A DNA stretch of 64,000 nucleotides from PLA3 sp964592235 (lineage in GTDB: Bacteria > Planctomycetota > Phycisphaerae > UBA1845 > UTPLA1). The DNA is taken from assembly GCA_964592235.1 (NCBI GenBank), contig CAZQCF010000018.1, forward strand, positions 8,921 through 72,920, written 5' to 3'. The translations under genes were made by a program, and so were the position numbers. Below, in pieces: positions 1-7,812 of this stretch. The notes under the pieces are model-generated. The model worked only from the letters and a program-made list of their open reading frames with translations, was not told where the DNA came from and made no database searches. Position 1 is the first letter of the stretch. The number at the start of each line of letters is the position of its first letter.

Positions 1-1
1 C

Positions 2-427
2 GCGCTGGACCAGGGGCGACCCATACTTGGAATTGGGCGGGGCATGCACCTTCTGTTCGACGTATGTTATGACAACGGTCAACATACAGGGCTGGGTTTC
101 ATCCCCGGCAAGGTAACAAGCCCTCGCGAAAGGGCGGCACCGACATTCGGCTCGGCAGTTGCCGTGGCAGAGGCCTGTGCGGTTCGCTGGACGCGACGGT
201 CCGTTCTGGTTCACGGCCTTGCCTTGGAGTCGCCGTTTTATTTCGAGGCCGACGAGATTGCGGAGCCGCTTGATGCGCGGATGACCCTGGCGCAGGTCGC
301 TGCGTCGCCGTTACGTGCTGCCGCGGTTGAGGATGGGGCGGTATACGGCGTTCAATTCTTGCCGGAGCGATCCGCAAACGCGGGGAGGACCCTTCTGTCA
401 AACTTCATTCACGCGCCGATTCGTTAG
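2..427 (+). CDS. HisH-like class I glutamine amidotransferase, 5'-truncated by the window edge, catalytic residues lost
   Basis: The open frame runs in from the left edge, so the N-terminal half is missing. The visible part matches the second half of HisH, the glutaminase subunit of imidazole glycerol phosphate synthase. It shows a nucleophile-elbow region PILGIGRGMHLLFD, then GLGFIPGKV, and a C-terminal VYGVQFLPERS followed by LLSNF. In active HisH these read GICLGMQ and GVQFHPERS. Here the catalytic Cys is Gly and the catalytic His is Leu; only the Glu remains. I infer a glutaminase-dead paralogue or a decaying copy. The internal ATG at 44 lies inside the conserved fold and is not a likely start. 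What lies upstream cannot be seen. Confidence 0.8.
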   Translation, partial: ALDQGRPILGIGRGMHLLFDVCYDNGQHTGLGFIPGKVTSPRERAAPTFGSAVAVAEACAVRWTRRSVLVHGLALESPFYFEADEIAEPLDARMTLAQVAASPLRAAAVEDGAVYGVQFLPERSANAGRTLLSNFIHAPIR

Positions 428-472
428 GGGAGAACTTTGCCTGTGCGGTCGCGCGCGAGAATCGCCGAGGTT

Positions 473-2179
473 CTAATCTTCCGGCTCTTCACGGCTCATG
501 ACGACCGGCGAACGTGGTCGCACATCCGGCTTGCACCGTGGGCAGGGGCGGCGCCCGTCTTCGATTGCCTTGGCCGGCGACTCAAAGATTACAAGGTTTG
601 ACGCGAAGATGCTCCGGCCGCAGTCGGCGCTGGCAAGATGAAACACGGCACCCGACTTGCTGGCAACGTAGTGGATGTTGGGAATATCAAGAAGGTACGG
701 CACCTGCGGCCATGGAACCTTGGCGTCCTCCAGCGAAGCGAATCGCACCGGCTCGGTCGCGGTGTTCGGGGCTGCGGCATCTTTCGGCATGCTGTCCGCT
801 TTCGCCGAGGGCGAAGTGCGCGGAGCGGGGCTTGGTGGCGTGGAGGGCGAAGCGATCGTTGCGACAGGAGCATCGATTGGGCGCTTCGCGACGGTTTCAG
901 CGATCGGCTGGGAGTACTCATCGATCTGCGAGTTCATATCGATGAAGTACCAGAGCACTGCGGCCGTTCCGAGTAAAGCTCCGATGATGGAACCCGAGAT
1001 CGCGATCGACGCGGCCGTACGGCGCTGCCGAGACTTGGCGAGCGGATCTTCGGCTGCGACGCGCTCCAGCGCGGCCGCGAGTTCGTCGGCGCTCGCGTAA
1101 CGCTGCGCGGGATCCACCGCGAGACACTTTCGTAGGACGGCGGCGCCGGCATCGGTCAGGCCCGTGATGTCCTCCAATTTCGGAAGAGGAGGATTCTGAT
1201 GCAGCTCGATGAGCTTTGACCGGCTGTCGGCGTGAATGGGAGGCGAACCGGTCATGGCGTAAAGCATGACGAGGCCGAAACTGAAAATATCGCTCAAACC
1301 TGTCGTACTTTGTCCCTTGGCGGTTTCCGGAGCAATCCACCCCAGTGATCCGACGGCCTTTCCCCGGATTCGCTTGCTGGCCGATTCGTGCGCCACGTCA
1401 GCAAGGCCGAAATCCATGAGCTTCAGGTGGCCGTGCTCGTCGAACATGAGATTCCCGGGCTTCACATCGCGGTGGATGATGCGATTCTTGTGGGCGAGGG
1501 CGAGCGCCTTGGCTGGGCCGATCATTAATTCGAACACGCGGGCCGGCGCGATCTTGCCGTGCAGGTCGATGTACTCCTTCAGCGTGCCGCCTTCCATCAA
1601 CTCCAGCGCGAAGAAAATACGGCTGTCATCCTCGGCGATTTCGAAGATTGAAACAACGGCCGGGTGTTGCAGTCGTGCCACGGCGCGCGCTTCCTGCATG
1701 AACAGTTCCGTATTCAAACAGGACGAGTCGCCGTCCGGACGGCGCTTGCGGGATAAGAGTTTGATCGCCACGTCGCGATTGAGCACGTCATCGTGGCCGC
1801 GCCAGACGACGCCCATTCCACCCTGTCCCAGGATTGAGAGAATACGATAACGGCCCAAGGTGCGACCGATGAGGCTCGTGTCAATGGCCACGCTCGGTGC
1901 GCCGGCGCGTGGCGGAGAACTTCCTTCCAAGGGTGCCTGGGTCGAAGAAGGTGGGTCGGTCCGAGCGGCCGCCACATCTTGAATGCCTCGGCGGCGAATC
2001 TCCGAAAGAGTTGTTGGATCGACTTCCTGGGCGCGCCACTCATTGCGACAATTCTTGCAGACAAGACGCCGACCAATCAGACGCGGCGCGATTCGATAAG
2101 CAGCCTGACAGGATGGACAGGTGACGCAAACCCGGCGACCGGGATCGTTTACGTCAGAAGCGCGGGAGTCTACTGCCAT
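473..2179 (-). CDS. Membrane Ser/Thr protein kinase with N-terminal zinc ribbon and C-terminal Ada-like metal-binding domain
   Basis: This is a Hanks-type kinase of about 568 residues. Near residues 21-44 is a zinc ribbon (CPSC and CKNC). The kinase domain starts near residue 108: glycine loop GQGGMGVVWRG, catalytic HRDVKPGN, metal-binding DFGLA. A Pro/Ala-rich linker carries one membrane helix (about 25 hydrophobic residues ending in ALLGTAAVLWYF), and the C-terminal part should lie outside the cytoplasm. The tail has FHLASADC followed by RPCPRCKPD, which resembles the Ada metal-binding fold and could be a sensor. I chose the ATG at 2179; a TTG at 2242 would add 21 residues with no family similarity. 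It converges with the HisH-like gene. The substrate is unknown. Confidence 0.9.
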   Translation of the reverse strand: MAVDSRASDVNDPGRRVCVTCPSCQAAYRIAPRLIGRRLVCKNCRNEWRAQEVDPTTLSEIRRRGIQDVAAARTDPPSSTQAPLEGSSPPRAGAPSVAIDTSLIGRTLGRYRILSILGQGGMGVVWRGHDDVLNRDVAIKLLSRKRRPDGDSSCLNTELFMQEARAVARLQHPAVVSIFEIAEDDSRIFFALELMEGGTLKEYIDLHGKIAPARVFELMIGPAKALALAHKNRIIHRDVKPGNLMFDEHGHLKLMDFGLADVAHESASKRIRGKAVGSLGWIAPETAKGQSTTGLSDIFSFGLVMLYAMTGSPPIHADSRSKLIELHQNPPLPKLEDITGLTDAGAAVLRKCLAVDPAQRYASADELAAALERVAAEDPLAKSRQRRTAASIAISGSIIGALLGTAAVLWYFIDMNSQIDEYSQPIAETVAKRPIDAPVATIASPSTPPSPAPRTSPSAKADSMPKDAAAPNTATEPVRFASLEDAKVPWPQVPYLLDIPNIHYVASKSGAVFHLASADCGRSIFASNLVIFESPAKAIEDGRRPCPRCKPDVRPRSPVVMSREEPED

Positions 2180-2266
2180 GCGGCACTGCCCCGATTGCGT
2201 CACCACCCCAAGTGCAACACTCCGCCCCGTTTGAATCCTCAATGCGGGACGTCCCCAACCTATTTA

Positions 2267-2296
2267 ATCATACGCACGATGTGGGGTATTCCCCAA
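2267..2296 (-). promoter_or_regulatory. Possible sigma70-type promoter for the kinase gene
   Basis: Read on the minus strand, TTGGGG (2296-2291) is followed after 18 bases by TATGAT (2272-2267). This would start transcription near 2260 and give an 80-base leader. The -35 match is poor. Confidence 0.3.
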
Positions 2297-2314
2297 GTGC
2301 AAACTTGGTACCCC
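2283..2314. other. Strong bulged inverted repeat upstream of the kinase gene
   Basis: GGGGTA (2283-2288) pairs with TACCCC (2309-2314), and CCAAGT (2293-2298) pairs with ACTTGG (2303-2308) around a GCAA loop. TTCC is bulged on the left arm. That makes twelve perfect pairs. No T run follows on either strand, so it does not look like a terminator. It overlaps the possible promoter and could be an operator or an RNA structure. Confidence 0.55.
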
Positions 2315-2427
2315 GAATATCGGGCCGAATCGACCCGTCGTCGATCCATGATCGCTCTCGTTAGGCCTGCCTGCCGCTGGGTTCGACCCCTTTAACGGTA
2401 ACCCTTGAGCGTTTTCGCGCACCAGAC

Positions 2428-3498
2428 CTAGGGAGACAAAGGGGGGCCGGTTAACTGGCCTTCCCGGTGGCGCGTCTCGTACTGCTCTCGAAGAACGCGA
2501 TCTTCGATCGAAATCCGCGCAGAAAGGAATAACGTTCTTCCTAATCGCTCCATTTCCTCGGCCGAGAGCCGGGCGGTTAGAATTCGACGGAGATGATGGC
2601 GCTCGGCGTCGTCGAGGGGTTGAGTGTCGGCTGGTATCAGGCGTTCCAGTTTCAGGACATGGTACGACCCCTCGGCTTCCAGCAGGTTCGAGACCTCGCC
2701 GGGCTTCAACTTGAAGGCCACGTCAACGAAAATCGAAGGCACGGTTGGATCGGTGCGTGAGAAAGGCGGCAACATGCCGAGCTTCTCCCGGGAGATGATG
2801 TTCTGGCTGAACTTCATAACAAGGTCCTCAAAACGCTCGCCTTGATCCAGGCGCTGTTTGATCTCCTTCCAAAAGCGCGGCGCCGCGATCTGAATATGCC
2901 GCACTTCGACCCGCTCGCCATGTACGCGGGCGAATTCCTGTTCGATCATTTCGTTGGTGATCGTGAGATTCGATTCGGCGATCTTCCGAAGAAATGCCTG
3001 TCGCTGCATGGCGAGGTGCAGCTCCGTCCGTGAGACGCCGCGCGAGCGGGTCCAATCCTCAATGAGTTGCTCCTTGCGAGGCCCCGTAAGCGGGTCGGGG
3101 TCTTTTCCGTTGAAGCGGTCGGCCTGCAGCGTCAATTCGTATTCTCTATCAAAATCCGTTTGCGACACGGACAGCCCGAGGCGGGCCGCCTCCTGCCGCG
3201 CCACTCGAAGCAACAGCTCCTGTTGGAGGAACGCCAAGCCGCGCGCCTCCATTAATTGGGCCGTGAAATCGGCACGCTCAATCGATTCACCGTTGATTGA
3301 AGCAATCGGGCGGCTGGAAGCACGCGTCACCGGGGGCGTCGCGGCAGCCGGCTCCATCGCGGGCGATGTCGCAGGCTGCACCAGCTGGTCGCGTACGATC
3401 ACTGCATTCGATCGGTTTCGCTCGCATGCAGCGCCCACGAAAAGCATCAGGCATGCCGCCGTCAGCAGCGAACGCAAGGCAAGGGGTCGTTGCATCAT
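2428..3498 (-). CDS. Parvulin-type peptidyl-prolyl isomerase lipoprotein (PpiC/SurA-like)
   Basis: A protein of about 356 residues that probably assists folding of exported proteins at the cell envelope. The N-terminus is a short hydrophobic signal ending in a lipobox (LFVGAAC), so it should be lipid-anchored. A SurA-like helical region follows (SINGESIERADFTAQ...), then a PpiC rotamase domain in roughly residues 190-290 (VRHIQI, ERFEDLVMKFS, GEVSNLLEAEGSYHVLKL). The frame opens at a TTG (3501), but two ATG codons follow at once; I use 3498. It sits 18 bases after nif3 and is probably the last gene of the pabB-pabC-nif3 operon. The substrate is unknown. Confidence 0.88.
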   Translation of the reverse strand: MMQRPLALRSLLTAACLMLFVGAACERNRSNAVIVRDQLVQPATSPAMEPAAATPPVTRASSRPIASINGESIERADFTAQLMEARGLAFLQQELLLRVARQEAARLGLSVSQTDFDREYELTLQADRFNGKDPDPLTGPRKEQLIEDWTRSRGVSRTELHLAMQRQAFLRKIAESNLTITNEMIEQEFARVHGERVEVRHIQIAAPRFWKEIKQRLDQGERFEDLVMKFSQNIISREKLGMLPPFSRTDPTVPSIFVDVAFKLKPGEVSNLLEAEGSYHVLKLERLIPADTQPLDDAERHHLRRILTARLSAEEMERLGRTLFLSARISIEDRVLREQYETRHREGQLTGPPLSP

Positions 3499-3516
3499 CA
3501 ACGGCGTGGTCCTTTT

Positions 3517-4653
3517 TCAAACAGAGTCAAACGGATCGGCGTCCGCTTTGCTCATGGTAATAGAAGCGCCGGGAAGGTGTTGCTTGAGCTTGAGTGAAAG
3601 CGGGATTAACGCCGGCCGCTCGCTGGCCCAATGCCCCAGCGCGATGGCGCTTGCGCCGCTGCGGCGATACCGCAGGGCGTCATGGTGTCGTATCTCGCCC
3701 GTGATCACCACATCGCCTTGACCAATTCGCACTCCGGGAATCTCGAACGGCAGCGAGCCCGCCGCGCCGGCGCAGACCAGCCCGCGCGAAATGAACGCAC
3801 CCGGTTCGCCGACGATGGCGACCTGCTCGGCCGAGACGGCGTGTTTCAGTGCGCGAGCCAGATCGCCTAGTGCCAACGGTGCTGCAAAGGATCCCATGCG
3901 GCCTTGCCCCAGATACGGAACGGCAAGCGGTTCCAGCGGATACACGTCGAACGCCGGCTCCTCATACGGGTGGGCCGCGCGAAGCGCCTCAATGACCGCC
4001 GCCAGCCGCGACTTTGGCAGGATCACTTCCAGACGCGTTTCATCCACGCGTTCGAATCGCCCGCGCTCGCCGACGGCAGGATGGGTCGAATCGGTACCGA
4101 AAAACGTACCCTGCCCCGCGATTCGATAGCTGCATTTTTCGTACGCCCCGATTTTGCCCGCGCCGGCCGCGAAGATCGCTTCCGCTACTTCATCCGCGCT
4201 TTCGTGCGGGACGAAAACGACTAACTTGCATTGTGCGGCGGGTGGGGCGGCGGCTGAAAACGGTCTGACCGATGAGAGACCTGCAAGCTCGGCCAGCGTG
4301 TCGTTCGTGCCGCCGGGGGCAGCGTCCAGAGCGGTGTGCGGCGAGTAAATGGCGATGCGACGCGAAAGCGCTTCCGCCGCGAGGCCTTCAGCAGTGTCAC
4401 GCGAGACACCGAATCGTTTCACCGCGCGGAAGATCGGGGGGTGATAGCTCACGATCGAATTGCAGCCGAGTTTAACAGCCTCATCCAGAACGGCTGCGGT
4501 CAGATCAATCGTGAGCAGCACGTACTCCGCGGGCCAGTTTGGATCGCCCACCAACAATCCAACGTTGTCCCATTCGGCGGCGGCCCACGACGGCGCGATC
4601 GCCTCCATGGCGGAGCAAAGCTGGGCGACCGAAAGCGGCTGAGCCGTAGCCAT
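3517..4653 (-). CDS. Nif3-like dinuclear metal-centre protein (YbgI/YqfO family)
   Basis: About 378 residues. Family members form hexameric rings with a two-metal site; their cellular role is unsettled and they are often listed as GTP cyclohydrolase 1 type 2 homologues. Metal-binding motifs are visible: SYHPPIF, then HTALDAAPGGTND, and near the C-terminus ALGHWASERP. The length fits the long form with a PII-like insertion between the two halves (KLVVFVPHESADEVAEAIFAAGAGKIGAYEKCSY begins it, split here by function rather than copied in full). The ATG at 4653 overlaps the pabC stop in a TGATG junction; a GTG at 4665 is an alternative start. It is co-transcribed with folate-pathway genes, but no functional link follows from that. 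Confidence 0.88.
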   Translation of the reverse strand: MATAQPLSVAQLCSAMEAIAPSWAAAEWDNVGLLVGDPNWPAEYVLLTIDLTAAVLDEAVKLGCNSIVSYHPPIFRAVKRFGVSRDTAEGLAAEALSRRIAIYSPHTALDAAPGGTNDTLAELAGLSSVRPFSAAAPPAAQCKLVVFVPHESADEVAEAIFAAGAGKIGAYEKCSYRIAGQGTFFGTDSTHPAVGERGRFERVDETRLEVILPKSRLAAVIEALRAAHPYEEPAFDVYPLEPLAVPYLGQGRMGSFAAPLALGDLARALKHAVSAEQVAIVGEPGAFISRGLVCAGAAGSLPFEIPGVRIGQGDVVITGEIRHHDALRYRRSGASAIALGHWASERPALIPLSLKLKQHLPGASITMSKADADPFDSV

Positions 4654-5540
4654 CAGGCGGGGCACTCCGTTGCAACGAGATCTGCAAACAATCTCGTCAA
4701 TTTCCCAGTGATGGGGCCGGGTGCGCCCTCTCCCACCGTGTGCTTTTCGATGGCGGTCACCGGCATGATTTCAAGGACGCTCGCGGTCAGAAACACCTCG
4801 CTCGCAGCCAGCAGCATGTTAATGTCGATCGGCGTTTCGGCAACGTCGATGCCGTTCGCGCGCGCAAGTTGGATGACCGTCTGGCGCGTGATGCCTGGTA
4901 GAACGGGCGTGGTCGTGGGTGGCGTCAGAAGACGGCCTTCGTGAACGATGAACACGTTTGAGAAAGCGGCTTCGGCGAGCAGGTTGTCGGAGTTGAACCA
5001 GAGCGATTCCTGGCAGCCGCGCTGCTGCGCATCGCGCATCGAAAGCAGACGTGGCAGGTAGGAAAGCGTTTTATGACCGGCAAGCGGATCGAGCCGATTT
5101 GTTCGATACGGGCTGATGCAGGCACGCATGCCGAAGCGATACAACTCCGGCGGATAGGGTTGCAGGGGTTGAGAAGTGATCAGTATCGTGGGGCGGTGTT
5201 CGGCCTCGCCCACCGGCGCAATCAAGCCCGGTCGAGGCACGCTCCCGGGCGTGAGGGTAATCCGCATTCGCGCGTCAGTCAGGTCGTTCGCAGCCAGGAG
5301 ATCATCCACCGCGCGCGCCAGTTCGCCGGCATCACACGGAACGATCAATTCCAGGGCCGCAGCCGTCGCAAACATCCGGTCGAGGTGCGGCTTGAGGCGA
5401 AACGGTTTGCGGCGATAGACGCGAAAAGTTTCAAAAAGCCCGGCGGCATGAGTGAACCCGGCGTCGAACACGCTGACGCGGGCAGCGTCCGCAGGGACGA
5501 TATCGCCGTTCAAATAGACCCATTCGCGGCGGTCAGACAT
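4653..5540 (-). CDS. pabC: Aminotransferase class IV, probable aminodeoxychorismate lyase
   Basis: A fold-type IV PLP enzyme of about 295 residues. The start ATG at 5540 opens with YLNGDIVPADAARVSVFD and leads to a conserved GLFETFR. The likely PLP lysine lies in GHKTLSYLPRL, and the phosphate-binding part in PVLPGITRQTVIQLA. Branched-chain and D-amino-acid aminotransferases share this fold. The 8-base overlap with pabB upstream (ATGTCTGA) makes the lyase of p-aminobenzoate synthesis, which releases pyruvate from aminodeoxychorismate, the best call. The frame is open further upstream to 5753, but that stretch only mirrors pabB. Confidence 0.85.
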   Translation of the reverse strand: MSDRREWVYLNGDIVPADAARVSVFDAGFTHAAGLFETFRVYRRKPFRLKPHLDRMFATAAALELIVPCDAGELARAVDDLLAANDLTDARMRITLTPGSVPRPGLIAPVGEAEHRPTILITSQPLQPYPPELYRFGMRACISPYRTNRLDPLAGHKTLSYLPRLLSMRDAQQRGCQESLWFNSDNLLAEAAFSNVFIVHEGRLLTPPTTTPVLPGITRQTVIQLARANGIDVAETPIDINMLLAASEVFLTASVLEIMPVTAIEKHTVGEGAPGPITGKLTRLFADLVATECPA

Positions 5541-7050
5541 GGGCGACGGCTCCGTCGGTGGTCGCGCTTGGATCGGCGTGAGGCTGCGATTCGCGTGCGG
5601 CGCAGCCGCGTTGCTCCAACGTCGGTGCAATGCGGCCAGGCGATGCCAGCGCGGCCAGCATGCCGACCGCTTTCGCGTCCAACTCCGCAAGTTCTTCCTG
5701 CGGAAGCGAGTCGGCGACGATGCCGCTGCCAACGTGGAACTGAACCGAACCATTCTGATAGGCCGTCATCGTTCGAATGGCGAGATTGAGCATCAGGTCG
5801 CCATCGAGGCCGAACCAGCCGATTGCGCCGCAATACGCCCCGCGCGGTGAGGACTCAAGTTCGTGAATGATCTGCATCGCGCGGACCTTTGGCGCGCCGG
5901 TGATCGATCCGCCGGGAAACGTCGCGCGAAGCAGATCGACGGCATCGCAGCTTTCGCGCAATCGCCCCGTAATCGTCGCCGTTCGATGGAAGACGTGGGG
6001 CATCGATTCGATCTCACCCTCGCTCGTAACACGAACCGTGCCGGGTTCGCAGACCCGGCTCAAGTCGTTTCGCTCGAGGTCGATGATCATGTTCAATTCG
6101 GCGCGGTCTTTCTCGCTGTCGCGCAGCGCCGAGCGAGCCATCTCGTCGCGCAGGAGGTGACCCGTTCGAGGGCGCGTGCCCTTGATCGGACGGGTCGTCA
6201 CGTCGCGTCCGGTCTTGCACAGAAACAATTCAGGGGAGGACGATACGATGGCTGGTTGGTCGCCGAACGGCGCGAGATATGCCGCGTATTCGGCCGGGTT
6301 GGTCGCCGCCAGGCGGTCGTAAAGTTCGCCTGGCGAAAGACTCGTCATTGCGAAGTATCGGCGCGCCAGGTTCACCTGAAAAACATCGCCCGCTCGGATG
6401 TACTCCAACGTGCGGCGACATCGTTCCAGGTAATCCGCCGGCAAATCGTCCCAGCTGCCGACGGCGTCCGAAGTGGGGACGGATTGCGGTGCATTGAGTG
6501 CAGGCGCGCCAGGATCAGCAAGGGTCTCCAGCCACGCCGCCACCTTCGCCACACGCGACCCGGCGGTGGGCCTTCCAGCAACCGTCAATTCGCGCGGGAG
6601 ATCGGCCGCAACGATGGACCACGTCCCGGTGGCATGATCGCAAACAAGAAAGGTGTCATAAAGTGACCATCGCGCCAATTCCTGCGACCGCGAACCATGC
6701 CGCCAATCGGCCGACGGCTCGACAAAACGGCCGGCCTCGTAGGCAATGAATCCAATCCATGCGGCGGAGAAGGGAAGATCGCGAGGGGGCGGCTCACTGC
6801 GGCCCATGCACCCGAGTGCTTTCATCTGATCGAATGGATTGACGCCATCCGAAGCAGCTACGTTGATCGTTCGAATCGGGTCCGCGGCGAAGATTGAGAA
6901 TCGCTTGCCCGGGCCGGCCTGATCAAGCGACTCCAGAATGGCCGCTCGGGGTAGCCCGGTCCACGCGCGGCGCAGCAACTGAAGATTCACAGGGGCGGCT
7001 ACGGTCCGTGAACTGAATGGGATCGTCGCGGCGTTATGGGCCGGAATCAT
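5533..7050 (-). CDS. pabB: Aminodeoxychorismate synthase component I (anthranilate synthase I family)
   Basis: A chorismate-binding enzyme of 505 residues. It should convert chorismate plus ammonia to 4-amino-4-deoxychorismate for folate synthesis, together with a PabA glutaminase not seen in this window. Family signatures in order: SSPELFL, TTRPIKGTRPR, MIIDLERNDLSR, PGGSITGAPKVRAM and YCGAIGW. TrpE is the main alternative; the coupled pabC argues for PabB. A TATACT hexamer lies 7 bases before the ATG on the minus strand (plus 7058-7063), with no ribosome-binding site, so the mRNA may be leaderless. First gene of the pabB-pabC-nif3-ppiC run. Confidence 0.88.
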   Translation of the reverse strand: MIPAHNAATIPFSSRTVAAPVNLQLLRRAWTGLPRAAILESLDQAGPGKRFSIFAADPIRTINVAASDGVNPFDQMKALGCMGRSEPPPRDLPFSAAWIGFIAYEAGRFVEPSADWRHGSRSQELARWSLYDTFLVCDHATGTWSIVAADLPRELTVAGRPTAGSRVAKVAAWLETLADPGAPALNAPQSVPTSDAVGSWDDLPADYLERCRRTLEYIRAGDVFQVNLARRYFAMTSLSPGELYDRLAATNPAEYAAYLAPFGDQPAIVSSSPELFLCKTGRDVTTRPIKGTRPRTGHLLRDEMARSALRDSEKDRAELNMIIDLERNDLSRVCEPGTVRVTSEGEIESMPHVFHRTATITGRLRESCDAVDLLRATFPGGSITGAPKVRAMQIIHELESSPRGAYCGAIGWFGLDGDLMLNLAIRTMTAYQNGSVQFHVGSGIVADSLPQEELAELDAKAVGMLAALASPGRIAPTLEQRGCAARESQPHADPSATTDGAVAHV

Positions 7051-7120
7051 GGCGGGAAGTATAGCTACGGGGCCGTGAACATCCTATCGGTCCAAAGCCG
7101 ACGTGGCACGGCCGGAACAC

Positions 7121-7148
7121 TTGAGCCGGCGCGGGGGCCTCGTATAAT
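7121..7148 (+). promoter_or_regulatory. Sigma70-type promoter for the gene at 7228
   Basis: TTGAGC (7121-7126), a 16-base spacer, then a perfect TATAAT (7143-7148). Transcription would begin near 7155, giving a leader of about 73 bases. A GGAAGG ribosome-binding site stands 8-9 bases before the ATG at 7228. Confidence 0.65.
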
Positions 7149-7227
7149 GTACTGTGGAGTCTGCGCGAGGCGGCGGACTTCACCAACAAGCCTGGGGGCC
7201 TGACTTAACGTCGGAAGGATTACGCGT

Positions 7228-7761
7228 ATGAAGACCCATCGCCGAGCGAGGGCGATCGCGCTGGCTGCCGCACACGAACGGGGAACCGTTCTATGGTTGA
7301 TTGCGATCCTGCTTGCGATCATCGCGACGGTTCTCGTGATGCAAGCGGGGGGGGTGATGGGCGTGCGGCAAGCCTATGGCGACACGCCAATGATGGGCGG
7401 GCGCGGCATCTACGCATTTACCGGGGCGATCGACAGCAATCGCTCCGGGTTGTTCATGATGGACGTCGACAACAGTACCGTCTGGGCCTACGAATACCTT
7501 CCCAGCACGCGCAAGCTGCGACTCGTCTTCGCCCGCTCGTTCACGTTCGATCGATACCTCGAAGACTACGGTCTGGATGAGCAGACCGCGCCAGCAAAGA
7601 TCAGCCAGCTCCTGACCATGCAGCGTGAGCGAAAGGAGCGCGACGCACGCAGCGGTGCGGGCGCAGCCGATGACGCCGACGGCCTGTTGACGACCAGTCT
7701 GCCGGGTATGCCGACGACGCAGGGGAATCAGGCAGGTACCGAGGCGCGATCCGAAAAATAA
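7228..7761 (+). CDS. Single-pass membrane protein of unknown function, related to the proteins at 62338 and 62688
   Basis: 177 residues. Near residues 22-42 there is one membrane helix (LWLIAILLAIIATVLVMQAG), probably with the C-terminal part outside the cytoplasm. A conserved block follows: IYAFTGAIDSNRSGLFMMDV, then STVWAYEYLPSTRKLRLV. The same pattern (Ala-rich strand, short turn, a hydrophobic strand ending in D, then an aromatic strand) recurs in two small proteins near the right end of the window, so these are probably paralogues. The tail is charged and low in complexity (QRERKERDARSG). No catalytic motif is visible. It has its own promoter and an AGG-type ribosome-binding site. I do not recognise a named family. 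Confidence 0.7.
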   Translation: MKTHRRARAIALAAAHERGTVLWLIAILLAIIATVLVMQAGGVMGVRQAYGDTPMMGGRGIYAFTGAIDSNRSGLFMMDVDNSTVWAYEYLPSTRKLRLVFARSFTFDRYLEDYGLDEQTAPAKISQLLTMQRERKERDARSGAGAADDADGLLTTSLPGMPTTQGNQAGTEARSEK

Positions 7762-7812
7762 TACCGACCGCGGCGAGCACCGAGGTCATTGCCAGCGAAA
7801 TGGGTGGAACCG

